DNA of 64,000 nt from Armatimonadota bacterium. GTDB taxonomy: Bacteria > Armatimonadota > HRBIN16. Numbering within the stretch: position 1 is the first letter of the stretch; each line of letters starts with the position of its first letter. The stretch covers positions 868,001 to 932,000 of the forward strand of contig BPGT01000002.1 in assembly GCA_026003175.1 (NCBI GenBank). The letters run 5' to 3'. The notes beneath the pieces were generated by a model. The model made no database searches. It saw only the letters and a list, made by a program, of their open reading frames with translations, and was not told the DNA's origin. Both the position numbers and the translations under genes were made by a program. This document shows positions 35,315-44,989 of this stretch, piece after piece.

Positions 35315-36340
35315 TTACTTTTGCCACCAGAGAATAATCGCTACCAGAAACAGGTTCACCAGAGCAGCCGGTAACAGCCTGAGCCAGCCCAGCTTCATCA
35401 ACATATCGTAGCGCAGGCGAGGCAGCGTCGCCCGCACCCAGATGAAGAAGTAGATGAATACCCCCAGCTTGATGAGGAACCACAGCGGACCGGGTATCCA
35501 CGTGAATGGCGCGAACGGCAGCGGCGACAACCACCCTCCGAAGAACAGCGTGACCATCACCGCCGAGATGGTAACCATGCTGGCATACTCGCCCATGAAG
35601 AACATAGCGAACTTCATACTGCTGTACTCAGTGTGGTAACCTGCAATAAGCTCCGTCTCCGCCTCGGGCAGGTCAAAGGGCGCACGGTTGGTCTCCGCCA
35701 GCATGGCTACTAAGAAGATGCTCGTTGCTATCAACCCCAGCGGGAAGAAGCGGAATACATGCCAGTTTAGCAGCCCTAAACCGCCCTGCTGATTGAGCAC
35801 CATATCGCGCATAGATAGCGAACCCGTCAGTAATACTACCGAAATGATAGATAAACCCATCGCCAGCTCGTATGAGATGGTCTGTGCTGAGGCACGCAAT
35901 CCGCCCAGCAGCGAGTACTTGTTGTTGGACGACCAGCCCGCCAGCACGATGCCGTACACCGTCAGCGAGGTCATCGCTAGCAGAAACAGAATGCCGATGT
36001 TCACATCTGCAATGGGTGTCAGCCGGTCATCCGGTCCCCACGGTATCACCGCAGGCGCACATAGCACAGGTATCAGAAATCCCGCCGGTGCGAGGAAGTA
36101 GATGAACCGGTCCACCCGCTCCGGCAGAACATCTTCTTTGAAGAAAAGCTTGATGCCGTCCGCGATGGGCTGTAACAACCCAGCAGGACCCACCCGGTTG
36201 GGACCCTTGCGTATCTGCATGAGCGCAAGCACACGCCGCTCGACCCACGTCAGCACTGGCACCGCTGTCAGAACAAAGCCGACCACGATAATTATCCTGA
36301 GTGGTATCACTATCCACGCATTGCTGAGTAGCTCTTCCAC
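35315..36340 (-). CDS. nuoH: NADH-quinone oxidoreductase subunit H
   Basis: This 341-residue subunit has eight helices and helps form the quinone chamber. Conserved loops are present: VERRVLALMQIRKGPNRVGPAGLLQPIADGIKLFFKED, LLAGWSSNNKYSLLGGLRASAQTISYELAMGL and AETNRAPFDLPEAETELIAGYHTEYSSMKFAMFFMGEY. LPRLRYDMLMKLGW is near the end. A 117-base gap to nuoG shows no gene. Confidence 0.96.
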   Translation of the reverse strand: MEELLSNAWIVIPLRIIIVVGFVLTAVPVLTWVERRVLALMQIRKGPNRVGPAGLLQPIADGIKLFFKEDVLPERVDRFIYFLAPAGFLIPVLCAPAVIPWGPDDRLTPIADVNIGILFLLAMTSLTVYGIVLAGWSSNNKYSLLGGLRASAQTISYELAMGLSIISVVLLTGSLSMRDMVLNQQGGLGLLNWHVFRFFPLGLIATSIFLVAMLAETNRAPFDLPEAETELIAGYHTEYSSMKFAMFFMGEYASMVTISAVMVTLFFGGWLSPLPFAPFTWIPGPLWFLIKLGVFIYFFIWVRATLPRLRYDMLMKLGWLRLLPAALVNLFLVAIILWWQK

Positions 36341-36457
36341 GCCCTCCAGTACCTCACTCTGTATTCAAAGTTTGTCGCACCAAACGCAGCTGCAGCAATG
36401 GTGATACACCTGCCCACCGTAGCCAACGCAACCTGAAGGTTACGGCTACAGTGATGA

Positions 36458-38773
36458 TTAACCTGCAGGCACCTCCATCGGAACAGGCACCAATCGTGGC
36501 AATGGCACGGCAGAGGCTTGCACACGAATCCCCTCCGCAGGCATACTGTCGTAACGGCACGCCGCATACGCCGGAAACACCTGACCGATTTCCTCCATCA
36601 CCTGCTCTGCAGAGAAGAAGGGTATCGGCTTGCCCAGATATACCGCCAGCTCGGTAAAGATGTCCAGGTCGGGCTTCACATCCGGCGAAGGTGAGTTGAA
36701 CGCCTTCCAGAACCGTTGCACGCGCCGTTCAGTGTTAGTGAAAGTCCCCTCCTTCTCCGCCACGCTTGCCGCAGGCAGCACCACATCCGCATACTGCGCG
36801 CTCTCGGTCAGGAACAGGTCTTGCACGATAACAAACCCTGCGTTCTCGAGAGCACGCTGTGCCAGTTCGGCATCATGGTACTTCTGTGCCGGGTCTTCGC
36901 CCACGATATACAGCACCTGCATCTGTCCCCGCGCAGCGGCTTCCAGCATCGCCTGCGTGTTCATGCCGGGTTCGGCTGGCAATACCTCCTTCCAGAGACC
37001 TTCTATCCGTTGGCGAGCCACATCATCGTTTACCGGAGCATACCCGGGCAACACGTCGGGTAGTACGCCCATATCTGCCGCACCGTGCGAGTTCACTTCG
37101 GGCAGCAGAATGTTCAACCCGCCGTTGTCACGCTCAGCATTGCCCGTCAGAATGGTCAGGTTCGCCAGCGCATGAACGAGCCTGGCGCAGTCGGGGTGAT
37201 TACGCACTTTCGTCCCGCACAGGATTATCGTGCCCTCGCCCAGCAGTTCTGCCGCCTCGCGCAGGTATTCGAAGGAGACACCGGTTATCTCCTTCACTTT
37301 CTCCGGCGTGTACTCACGCAGCGTTTCTCGTAGCGCATGCACTTCATCCCGGACAATTCCATCGGGCATCGCCTTACCCGAACTCAGTATCAGGTGAAGC
37401 AACCCGTTGACAAGCGCGATCTCGGTTCCCTCACGATAGCGCAGCACCATCGGCTCGTCGAAGCGCAGTTCGGTTTCGGTGACCTCAGGATATGCGATAA
37501 TGGCTCTTGCTCCGTGGCGAAACCATGCTTTGCGTGCGCGCAGGAACACGATGGGTTGTTCGTCCACCAGCTCCGAGCCGAAGATAAATATCGTCTTCGC
37601 CTTCTCGATGTCGACGATGGCGTTTTGGGTGAATGGCACTCCAAACCGGCTGAATAGCCCATCTGTCGCCTCTGACTGGTTGCGCTCCAGGCGATGGTCG
37701 ATGTTGTTTGTGCCTACTGCTGTGCGCATCAGTTTCTGCAGCACGTACGCCTCCTCATTGGAGAGGTGCGCCCCGCCGATAGCACCAACCGACCCGGCGC
37801 CGTGCTCCCGCACTGCCTGCCGGATGCGTGAGGCGATAAGCTGGTACGCTTCCACCCAGCTTGCGGTCACGAACCTGCCGTCCTTGCGTATTAGCGGGCT
37901 GAGCAGCCGCCGGTCGCTGTTGATATACTCATGCCCGAACTTGCCCTTGTCGCAAGTCCACTCCTCGTTCACAGCCTCGTTTTCGCGCCCCAACACACGC
38001 ACCAGACGGTTTGGGCGGTAATCCAGCCAGATATTACAGCCGTTGGAACAGCGCGTGCAGACGCTCTTTTGCGATTTCATGTCCCACGGACGAGCGCGGA
38101 AGCGGTACACGCGGCTGGTTAACGCGCCCACCGGACACAGTTCGATAGTGTTCCCCGAAAAGCGTGAAGTAAACTCGGTATCATAAAAAGTGCTGACCAT
38201 CATGTCCGCGCCGCGCTTCAGGAAGTCCAGCTGGGCATCACCGGAAATCTCTTGGGAGAACCGCGTGCAACGGGCGCAATGGATGCACCGCTCACGGTCT
38301 AACACCACGTAGTCGCTAATCGGGAAGGCTTTGGGCAGATGGCGTTTCTCCTCTACGAAGCGCGATACACCTGGTCCGTAGAACAGCGTGTTGTTCTGCA
38401 GAGGGCACTCACCGCCGCGGTCGCATATCGGGCAGTCCAACGGGTGGTTAATTAGCAAAAACTCCAGAATGCCCCTCCGTGCCTTTTGAATGGCTACTGT
38501 ATCGGTGAAGACCACCAGTCCCTGGCTGGCAGGCAGGGTACATGATGTTTGCGGCTTGGGCATCATGCGCACCGAGCCGTCGGGCTGTTTGGTACCCGCT
38601 TCCACCAGACACATGCGACAGTTCGCCGCCTGTCCCTTGCCCAAGCGAGGGTGATAGCAGAAGAAGGGGATGTCCACGCCGATGCGCTTGGCAGACTCGA
38701 TAATCATCTCCCCCTTGGGCACTTGCAGTTCGATGCCGTTTATCTCAATGGTTACCAGTTCCTGTTCCGCCAT
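36458..38773 (-). CDS. nuoG: NADH-quinone oxidoreductase subunit G
   Basis: This is the large Fe-S subunit of the peripheral arm, 771 residues from ATG 38773 (GGGAGG upstream; the frame is open further up). The N-terminal 2Fe-2S ferredoxin (N1b) has FFCYHPRLGKGQAANCRMC and a later Cys in TSCTLPA. HPLDCPICDRGGEC supplies the His/Cys3 site (N5). CIHCARC with CPVGAL supplies N4. CX2CX3CX27C beginning VCTRCSNGC is the extra N7 site seen in Thermus and E. coli. The molybdopterin-oxidoreductase-like domain follows, with no cofactor role in complex I. Confidence 0.95.
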   Translation of the reverse strand: MAEQELVTIEINGIELQVPKGEMIIESAKRIGVDIPFFCYHPRLGKGQAANCRMCLVEAGTKQPDGSVRMMPKPQTSCTLPASQGLVVFTDTVAIQKARRGILEFLLINHPLDCPICDRGGECPLQNNTLFYGPGVSRFVEEKRHLPKAFPISDYVVLDRERCIHCARCTRFSQEISGDAQLDFLKRGADMMVSTFYDTEFTSRFSGNTIELCPVGALTSRVYRFRARPWDMKSQKSVCTRCSNGCNIWLDYRPNRLVRVLGRENEAVNEEWTCDKGKFGHEYINSDRRLLSPLIRKDGRFVTASWVEAYQLIASRIRQAVREHGAGSVGAIGGAHLSNEEAYVLQKLMRTAVGTNNIDHRLERNQSEATDGLFSRFGVPFTQNAIVDIEKAKTIFIFGSELVDEQPIVFLRARKAWFRHGARAIIAYPEVTETELRFDEPMVLRYREGTEIALVNGLLHLILSSGKAMPDGIVRDEVHALRETLREYTPEKVKEITGVSFEYLREAAELLGEGTIILCGTKVRNHPDCARLVHALANLTILTGNAERDNGGLNILLPEVNSHGAADMGVLPDVLPGYAPVNDDVARQRIEGLWKEVLPAEPGMNTQAMLEAAARGQMQVLYIVGEDPAQKYHDAELAQRALENAGFVIVQDLFLTESAQYADVVLPAASVAEKEGTFTNTERRVQRFWKAFNSPSPDVKPDLDIFTELAVYLGKPIPFFSAEQVMEEIGQVFPAYAACRYDSMPAEGIRVQASAVPLPRLVPVPMEVPAG

Positions 38774-38805
38774 CTGTTGCTGATCTGCCTCCCGATGAAC
38801 GTTCC

Positions 38806-40092
38806 TCAGGTTTGAATAGATTGCTGCGCTTCCACCATCGAGCGTCCATGCTGGATGTAATACTCGTACTCGTGCCGATAGTGCTTGATGCTGGCGCGGA
38901 TGGGCCATGCCGCCGCATCACCCAGCGCACAGTACGAGCGTCCGTCTATCTGATCGCAGATGTCCAGCAGCAAGTCGATATCTTCCATACGTCCACCGCC
39001 CGCCAGGATGCGGTCAAAAATCTTCACCATCCACCGCGTGCCTTCCCGGCAGGGCGTGCACTTGCCACAGGACTCGTGCGCGTAGAAAGCAGCTGTGCGC
39101 CGCATGAACTTCACGATGCACACCGTATCGTTCAGCACCATGAAGCCCCCGGACCCCAGCATCGTGCCCGCTGCCTGGAGCGATTCATAGTCCAGATTCA
39201 CGTCGCACTTCTCGGCGGGCAGGATAGGCACGGACGAGCCACCAGGTATCACCGCCTTCAGTTTGCCCTTCACACCGCCTGCCAGCTCCAGCAGTTCCAT
39301 CAACGGCGTGCCCATCTCCACCTCGTAGTTGCCCGGCTTGTTCACGTGCCCGCTCACGGAGAAGATTTTGGTACCCGTGCTTTTCTCGGTGCCCATGGAG
39401 GCGTACCATGCGCCGCCGTTGCGGATAATGGCAGGCACACACGAAAGCGTTTCCACATTGTTAATCAGCGTCGGGCAGTCCCACAATCCGGCGATGGTAG
39501 GCAGGGGCGCGTGTGGAAATTTCAGACGAGGCTGCCCACGCTCGCCCATAATGGAGCTCATCATTGCCGATTCCTCACCGCACTCGTAAGAGCCCGCGCC
39601 CATGTGGATGTAGAGGTCAAAATCCACCCCGCTACCGAGTATATTTTTGCCCAGATAACCGGCGCGATATGCCTCGTCGATGGCTCGGCGCATCACCCGG
39701 GCGGGTTCGGTGTACTCTCCGCGAATGTAGATGTAGCCCACCTTAGACAGGGTGGCGTAGCCCGCGATGATGATGCCCTCGATGAGCTGGTGAGGATGGC
39801 GCATCATCAGCTCGCGGTCCTTAAAGGTACCCGGCTCGCCCTCATCCGCGTTGCACTGCACGTAGTGCGGCTTGCTTTCATCTTTCGGGATACCATTCCA
39901 CTTAATCCACGCGGGGAATCCTGCACCGCCGCGCCCGCGCAATCCCGACGCTTTCACTTCGTCAATCACCTGTTGGCGAGTCATGCCCAGCGCCTTGCGC
40001 AGTGCGCTGTAGCCACCATGCCGTTCGTACACCTCCAGCGTCTGGATACCCGGCACATCGATATCCTGAAACAGCACTTTCAACTCAGCCAT
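38806..40092 (-). CDS. nuoF: NADH-quinone oxidoreductase subunit F
   Basis: This 428-residue subunit binds NADH, FMN and the N3 cluster. SGLRGRGGAGFPAWIKW is the FMN/NADH glycine-rich loop. YVQCNADEGEPGTFKDRELM and HMGAGSYECGEESAMMSSIMGERGQPRLK follow. ESCGKCTPCREGTRWM with a later Cys (GRSYCALGDAA) binds 4Fe-4S cluster N3. Its start overlaps the end of nuoE by eight bases. Confidence 0.96.
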   Translation of the reverse strand: MAELKVLFQDIDVPGIQTLEVYERHGGYSALRKALGMTRQQVIDEVKASGLRGRGGAGFPAWIKWNGIPKDESKPHYVQCNADEGEPGTFKDRELMMRHPHQLIEGIIIAGYATLSKVGYIYIRGEYTEPARVMRRAIDEAYRAGYLGKNILGSGVDFDLYIHMGAGSYECGEESAMMSSIMGERGQPRLKFPHAPLPTIAGLWDCPTLINNVETLSCVPAIIRNGGAWYASMGTEKSTGTKIFSVSGHVNKPGNYEVEMGTPLMELLELAGGVKGKLKAVIPGGSSVPILPAEKCDVNLDYESLQAAGTMLGSGGFMVLNDTVCIVKFMRRTAAFYAHESCGKCTPCREGTRWMVKIFDRILAGGGRMEDIDLLLDICDQIDGRSYCALGDAAAWPIRASIKHYRHEYEYYIQHGRSMVEAQQSIQT

Positions 40093-40765
40093 CCCGTCTG
40101 TCCTGCCTTGCCTCGTTCGTTGCCTGCGCGTTTGCCAGAGCGCGCTCGATGTCCTGCCGTTCGCTCTCCGATAGATGGCACTTCACCACGGTATCGGCGA
40201 GCTGCACCACGGTATGCTTATCACCCTGCTTCAGCTCCTCCAGCAGAGCATCTATCTTCTCCGGGGTGAGGTTGCCGAAGTAGCGGTCACCCACCTGCAT
40301 TACCGGCGCGTTTCCGCAGTCGTTCAGGCACTCCACCTCCGTCAGGGTGAATTGCCCATCGGGCGTGGTTTCGCCTACCCGGATGCCTAGCTTTTGCTCC
40401 AGATAGCGTAGTATCTCATAGCCACCACATATCGAGCAGGTAAGATTGGTGCATACCTCCAGCATCACCCGCCCTACCGGTCGTTTATTGTACATCGTGT
40501 AGAAAGTGGCAACACCTTCCACCACAGCATAAGATGTTCCCAACCGATACGCCACTTCCATCAACGCCTCCGGAGGCAGGTAGCCGCCGTATTCACGTTG
40601 CGCTATCCATAGTGCGGGTAACATCGCCGCGCGTTTGTTCGGATAATGACGTTTGATGCGCTCCAGCTCCTGCACCGCCTGTTCGGAGAAGCGCAGCTCG
40701 GGCGGTTGCTTCTCGTCGATACGCCGCACGCGGGGATATTCGCTCAACCGTATCGCCTCACTCAT
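40085..40765 (-). CDS. nuoE: NADH-quinone oxidoreductase subunit E
   Basis: This 226-residue thioredoxin-fold subunit carries the 2Fe-2S cluster N1a: EVCTNLTCSICGG (C-x4-C) and VECLNDCGNAPVMQV (C-x3-C). The helical N-terminal part contains GYLPPEALMEVAYRLG and VATFYTMY. It is longer than the usual 160-180 residues because of a charged C-terminal tail (about 185-226) rich in Gln, Arg and Glu. Its ATG overlaps the nuoD stop by four bases (ATGA). Confidence 0.95.
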   Translation of the reverse strand: MSEAIRLSEYPRVRRIDEKQPPELRFSEQAVQELERIKRHYPNKRAAMLPALWIAQREYGGYLPPEALMEVAYRLGTSYAVVEGVATFYTMYNKRPVGRVMLEVCTNLTCSICGGYEILRYLEQKLGIRVGETTPDGQFTLTEVECLNDCGNAPVMQVGDRYFGNLTPEKIDALLEELKQGDKHTVVQLADTVVKCHLSESERQDIERALANAQATNEARQDRRDG

Positions 40766-41970
40766 CGGTCAATCTCCCCCAGCACGATATCGATGCTTCC
40801 GATAATGGCCACGATGTCCGCCACCATGTGCCCTTTGCTCATTAGGGGCAGCGCCTGCAGGTTCATGAAGCAGGGTGGTCGTGTTTTCACCCGCCATGGG
40901 CGGTTGCTGCCGTCGCTCACCACATAATAGCCGATTTCCCCTTTGGGTCCTTCTATCGGCACGTACGCCTCACCCTCAGGGGGACGGAACCCCTCTGTCC
41001 ACAGCTTGAAGTGGTGTATCAACGACTCCATGCTGTTATCCAGCTCCTCACGCGGCGGCGGAACCACCTTCCGGTCCTCGCTGCTCACTGGTCCCTCAGG
41101 AATACGTTCAATGCACTGCTTGACAATGCGCGCTGCCTGTCGCATCTCCTCCACACGCACAAGGAATCGGTCATACACATCGCCTACTGTGCCCGTTGGG
41201 ATGTCGAACTCCACCTGGTCGTAGTAGAGATAAGGATTGGCTTTGCGCAGGTCGAAGGCGTAACCGCTTCCACGCAGGATGGGTCCGTTAATGCCCAGCG
41301 CGATGCATTCATCCGCCGTGATGATGCCGATGTTACGGGTGCGCTCTATCCATATCGGGTTCTCGGTCAACAGCCCCTCGTAGTCGTCCACCCTGGCGGG
41401 AAACTCTTCCACAAACTTCGCGATTTTCTCCAGTAACCCCTCGGGCATATCTGCACGCCAGCCGCCAACTTGTATCCACGAGGGGAACATGCGCACACCG
41501 GAAAGATGTTCGAACATATCCAGAATACGCTCGCGCTCGCGGAAGCAGTAGAAGAAGGGGGTCATCGCGCCAATGTCCAGGGCGTGTGTGCCCAGCCACA
41601 CCAGATGGCTGGCGATGCGTTGCAGTTCGCTGAAAATCATGCGCATCCACACACCGCGTGGAGGCACCTCAATATCCAGCAGTTTTTCCACCGACAGCAC
41701 GAACGCCAGCGAGTTGTTCATCGCGGAGAGGTAGTCCATCCGCTCCACTAGCGGGATACACTTCTGGTACTGTTCGTACTCGCAGGTCTTCTCTATGCCC
41801 GTGTGCAGGTAGCCGATATGCGGAACCACGTCCACAATGGTCTCGCCATCCAGCTCCACCACCAGACGCAACACTCCGTGCGTGCTGGGGTGTTGTGGTC
41901 CCATATTGATAACCATCGAGCCTTCGGCAGCTCCGGGCAATATCTCCATCTGTTCCGGTGTGATGCTCAT
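40762..41970 (-). CDS. nuoD: NADH-quinone oxidoreductase subunit D
   Basis: This 402-residue subunit (49-kDa type) helps form the quinone site. MGPQHPSTHGVLRLVVELDGE includes the quinone-site His. VPHIGYLHTGIEKTCEYEQYQKCIPLVERMDYLS and RPWRVKTRPPCFMNLQAL are family marks. It is not fused to NuoC. ATG 41970 follows the nuoC stop by 15 bases. Confidence 0.96.
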   Translation of the reverse strand: MSITPEQMEILPGAAEGSMVINMGPQHPSTHGVLRLVVELDGETIVDVVPHIGYLHTGIEKTCEYEQYQKCIPLVERMDYLSAMNNSLAFVLSVEKLLDIEVPPRGVWMRMIFSELQRIASHLVWLGTHALDIGAMTPFFYCFRERERILDMFEHLSGVRMFPSWIQVGGWRADMPEGLLEKIAKFVEEFPARVDDYEGLLTENPIWIERTRNIGIITADECIALGINGPILRGSGYAFDLRKANPYLYYDQVEFDIPTGTVGDVYDRFLVRVEEMRQAARIVKQCIERIPEGPVSSEDRKVVPPPREELDNSMESLIHHFKLWTEGFRPPEGEAYVPIEGPKGEIGYYVVSDGSNRPWRVKTRPPCFMNLQALPLMSKGHMVADIVAIIGSIDIVLGEIDR

Positions 41971-41985
41971 GCTCCCCTCCGCGTT

Positions 41986-42573
41986 CTACTCCCGACTGGA
42001 AAGCCCCGTCTTTCCGAAGAAGGACTCGCCCGGGTGCGGCGTTTGCACTTCCGCAATGGACGGACCCAGCGTGCCCTGGTCAAAGACTACCTCTTCACCG
42101 CCCAGCGGAAAGTCCTTGCGTAGCGGATGCCCTACCCAATCATCCGGCATCAGGATGCGGCGCAAATCGGGATGCCCCTCGAACACGATGCCGAACATAT
42201 CGTACACCTCGCGTTCGGGGAAATTGGCGCCGGGATAGACGCCGGTGAGGGAAGGAACGGTCTCCCCTTCATCTACGCACACCTTCAGAAACAGGCGGGT
42301 AAACGTGCGGAACGAGTAGAGGTTGTACACTATCTCAAAGCGCGGTTGGCGGCGCCCCAGCTGGTCTATCCCCACAATGTCCGAAAGGAAACGATAGCTC
42401 AATTCCGGTTCGTCGCGCAGGAAACGGCAAACATCAGGCAAATACTGTTTGTTCAGGATAACCCATGTATCTCCCCGGAAGGTAATGACCTCGCGCACCG
42501 CGTCGGGAAATCGCTCACGGATACGCGCCACCTCCGGGCGTTCCGGCATCTCTTGTGCGGTAGTCTCGCTCAT
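41986..42573 (-). CDS. nuoC: NADH-quinone oxidoreductase subunit C
   Basis: This 195-residue subunit (30-kDa type) of the peripheral arm has the signature [43 protein letters not shown] at 42573 has GGAGAGGAG seven bases upstream. It follows nuoA by ten bases, leaving no room for nuoB, which usually lies between them. Confidence 0.95.
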   Translation of the reverse strand: MSETTAQEMPERPEVARIRERFPDAVREVITFRGDTWVILNKQYLPDVCRFLRDEPELSYRFLSDIVGIDQLGRRQPRFEIVYNLYSFRTFTRLFLKVCVDEGETVPSLTGVYPGANFPEREVYDMFGIVFEGHPDLRRILMPDDWVGHPLRKDFPLGGEEVVFDQGTLGPSIAEVQTPHPGESFFGKTGLSSRE

Positions 42574-42583
42574 GCTCCTCTCC

Positions 42584-43045
42584 TCAGCGCGGCAAAACCG
42601 CCTCCTCTCGCGAATCTGGACCCAGTTTTTCAGCAACCGCCTTCAAGATCACACGCCGAGGCTGCACTCGCTCGGACTCCTCCCACTCCAGCGCGCGCGT
42701 GCCCAGCATGTAAAAATAGCCTGCAAACAGAATAGCAATGAACACGCCCATCTCTACCAGGTTGAACGCCTGCACCGCTTTCGGAGCATCCTTAAAGGTG
42801 ACTGCCCACGGATATAGGAAGATGGTCTCCACATCGAAAATGATAAACAACATCGCCACCAGAAAGAACTTCACGGGGAATCGTTCCCGCGCGGAGCCAA
42901 CAGGGGTCACCCCGCACTCATAAGGAGCCACCTTGCGGTAGTCCGGCCGCTTGGGCCCCAACAAGAAAGAGAGAACTATCATGCCGACAGCCAGCACCGC
43001 CGCCAGCACCGCTAACACCAGCACAGGAATGTAACTGTCCAGCAT
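42584..43045 (-). CDS. nuoA: NADH-quinone oxidoreductase subunit A
   Basis: This 153-residue subunit has three helices. Conserved parts are [10 protein letters not shown], with the TM1-2 loop Cys, [24 protein letters not shown] and [26 protein letters not shown]. The length is above the usual 120-140 because of a basic C-terminal tail. ATG at 43045 has AAGGAAAAGAAGG upstream. It is the first gene of the operon; promoter elements upstream (43046-43150) are not clear, although TAAAAT and TATAGA occur at about 43095-43105. Confidence 0.95.
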   Translation of the reverse strand: MLDSYIPVLVLAVLAAVLAVGMIVLSFLLGPKRPDYRKVAPYECGVTPVGSARERFPVKFFLVAMLFIIFDVETIFLYPWAVTFKDAPKAVQAFNLVEMGVFIAILFAGYFYMLGTRALEWEESERVQPRRVILKAVAEKLGPDSREEAVLPR

Positions 43046-43153
43046 CCCCTTCTTTTCCTTTATCGTGAACGAATTCACAAGGCTCAGTAAATCGTCTATA
43101 TTTTACCCCAATAAACAGTGTTTTGGGTAGAGATAACGAGGATTTTGAGGATT

Positions 43154-43233
43154 AATTCGCGGCGCAGGCAAGCGAATCCTCCTCGCTTGCTCTCTCCAGC
43201 CAAGTCGGCTTGGCAGGCTGGTGCTCCCGAATT
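43154..43233. repeat. Palindromic intergenic element with nested hairpins
   Basis: AATTCG (43154-43159) and CGAATT (43228-43233) enclose two perfect hairpins, GCAAGCGA/TCGCTTGC (43168-43190) and GCCAAG-TCGG-CTTGGC (43199-43214). It lies between nuoA and the divergent TPM-like gene. It could be a mobile palindromic unit or a leader structure. Confidence 0.35.
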
Positions 43234-43326
43234 CGTAACCGGAGAACATATCCTGCAACTTTCTGCCCTGCTGATATGTCATAATACAGGAGATCTACTC
43301 TTCGGGGCAGCAGAGGAGAACTCAGA

Positions 43327-44823
43327 ATGCGCATTGTGATTACGATATTGCTCGTGTCCCTTGCTATCCTGCCAGCGTTAGCACAGACGCCACAGCGTGC
43401 GGAAGACGTAGTGATAGATGCACTCACGCGCTCTGACGTGTATGTTGCACCGGAGCTGTCCGGTGTAGTAGACGAAGCGCGCCTGCAACAGGTTGCGCAA
43501 GGGCTGCGTCCCTTCACCGTGAAATTTGTCGTCGTGCCCCTGCGCGACAGGCAGACCAGGGGCAGGTGGGCGTCCGCATTGCGCAGGTACCTGAACATCG
43601 ACGAGGGGGCAGTTATCGTCATGGTGCCCAAAATTGGGCAACTGCGCGGAGGTGTTTCTGCAAGTAGCGGCGTGATCCCTGCTCGGCAGGTAGACCAGAT
43701 TGTTGATTCACACCTCAAGGTCTTTTCCACACAGGGCTATACGCAGGGGCTGGAGCAATTGGCACGGGCGCTGCGCGACCACTATGCCGCCGAGCGACGC
43801 AGTTCCACTCTGGGCGCGGTAGCATTGTTCGGTATTCCCGCCGTTTTGGTGCTGGGTGGTGTGGCATGGGTCATTCGCCGAAGAGCGCAGGAGGTCGCCC
43901 GACTGAAAGCACGTCTGCAGGGTTTGCGGGCGCAGGTGCTGGAAGGCATTGAGTACCTAGACGGCTACATCGATGTGCTGCCGGAGGGCGAGGATGCCAG
44001 CCGTGCTCGCGAGCATCGCCAAAAAGCTGCTGAACTGCAGGCGCAGGCGGTGGAGATGATGGAAAACGCGAAGCGACCGGAAGACCTATGGCGGGCAGAG
44101 CACCTGCTGGACAAGGCGCAAATGAGTATAGAAAAGGCGAAGAAATACATCCTGAGAGCGGCAGGAGACACCAGTATCCATGTGGAGGAAGAGCCCGAAG
44201 AGCCGGTTGCGCGGGAAGCAGTCGTACACATCCGCCCAAACGATCGCACATACGCCTGCTTCTTCTGTTCCAAACCGCCCACGCTCAGCGATCTACAGCC
44301 CGTAGAGGTTACCGTTGGTGAACAAACCCAAAAGGTTTGGGCATGTGAAGAGTGCGCGGCACAGCTACGACGCGGTGAAACGCCTGCCGTGCGCGTGTTC
44401 CGCGACGGCGACCGTACCCGCCCATGGTACGACGTGCCCGATTACGACCCCTATCGCGACTACGGCAGACCATACCCGGGTATGGACTGGGTCAGTTTGC
44501 TTCTGCTGGGGAGTATCCTTTCGCACCCAGCGCCGGTGATTATCCATGAGCATGAACCCGTGAACGTGGGGGGAGAGAACCCCGAAGTGGACGCCGGAGG
44601 CGGCGATTTCTTTGACAGCAACTTCGGCGAATCCGCGACAACAAGCGATACCGATGTCGGTGGCGGAGACTTCTTCGACAGCATGTTCGGATGGGGTGGA
44701 ACGAGTGATACCGATACTGGCGGCGGAGACTTCTTCGACAGCATGTTTGGCGGGTTCGATGCAGGCGATGTGGATGCCGGTGGAGGAGACTTCGGCGGCG
44801 ACGCAGGCGGCGGCGATTTTTAA
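43327..44823 (+). CDS. TPM-domain-like membrane protein with zinc-ribbon and GGGDF repeats
   Basis: The 498-residue exported protein has a signal peptide (IVITILLVSLAILPALAQ). An extracytoplasmic domain (21-155) resembles TPM-type domains (LQQVAQGLRPFTVKFVVVPLRDRQ, IDEGAVIVMVPK). A membrane helix lies at 161-183, with a charged coiled-coil segment (185-280) after it. A two-CxxC knuckle sits at 311-314 (CFFC) and 340-343 (CEEC), likely zinc-binding. A second hydrophobic patch (388-400) precedes a tail with five copies of GGGDF, three of them as GGGDFFDS-F/M-FG blocks about 20 residues apart. The protein ends exactly on GGGDF. TPM proteins often end in Gly-rich tails. Function unknown; the family in plants and bacteria includes phosphatase and photosystem-repair proteins. 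Confidence 0.7.
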   Translation: MRIVITILLVSLAILPALAQTPQRAEDVVIDALTRSDVYVAPELSGVVDEARLQQVAQGLRPFTVKFVVVPLRDRQTRGRWASALRRYLNIDEGAVIVMVPKIGQLRGGVSASSGVIPARQVDQIVDSHLKVFSTQGYTQGLEQLARALRDHYAAERRSSTLGAVALFGIPAVLVLGGVAWVIRRRAQEVARLKARLQGLRAQVLEGIEYLDGYIDVLPEGEDASRAREHRQKAAELQAQAVEMMENAKRPEDLWRAEHLLDKAQMSIEKAKKYILRAAGDTSIHVEEEPEEPVAREAVVHIRPNDRTYACFFCSKPPTLSDLQPVEVTVGEQTQKVWACEECAAQLRRGETPAVRVFRDGDRTRPWYDVPDYDPYRDYGRPYPGMDWVSLLLLGSILSHPAPVIIHEHEPVNVGGENPEVDAGGGDFFDSNFGESATTSDTDVGGGDFFDSMFGWGGTSDTDTGGGDFFDSMFGGFDAGDVDAGGGDFGGDAGGGDF

Positions 44824-44834
44824 AGCGGACTGAA

Positions 44835-44961
44835 GGAGGGACACGCTCCGTCACATCCCCAAATGTCATGCTGGCGTGAGCGAGGCATCTCAGTGTGTCG
44901 TTACAACAAGGTTGCTTGCTTCGCCCAAGATGACAAGCATCGTGACGGAGCGTGTCCCTCC
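44835..44961. mobile_element. 127-bp MITE-like element with perfect 20-bp terminal inverted repeats
   Basis: The left end GGAGGGACACGCTCCGTCAC (44835-44854) is the exact reverse complement of the right end (44942-44961). The inside has a TGTCAT...ATGACA boilerplate repeat (near 44864-44937). No coding sequence is inside. A related end, CGGAGCGTGACCCCCCAGAAG, occurs at 49303-49323. No clear target duplication was found. Confidence 0.6.
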
Positions 44962-44989
44962 AGAAGATGGAATACGCCTGCCCGGTTGT

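Noticed and set aside
38812-40269. 485-codon plus-strand frame antisense to nuoF/nuoE
   Set aside because: Shadow of conserved genes; composition rich in His, Ala and Arg with no domain.
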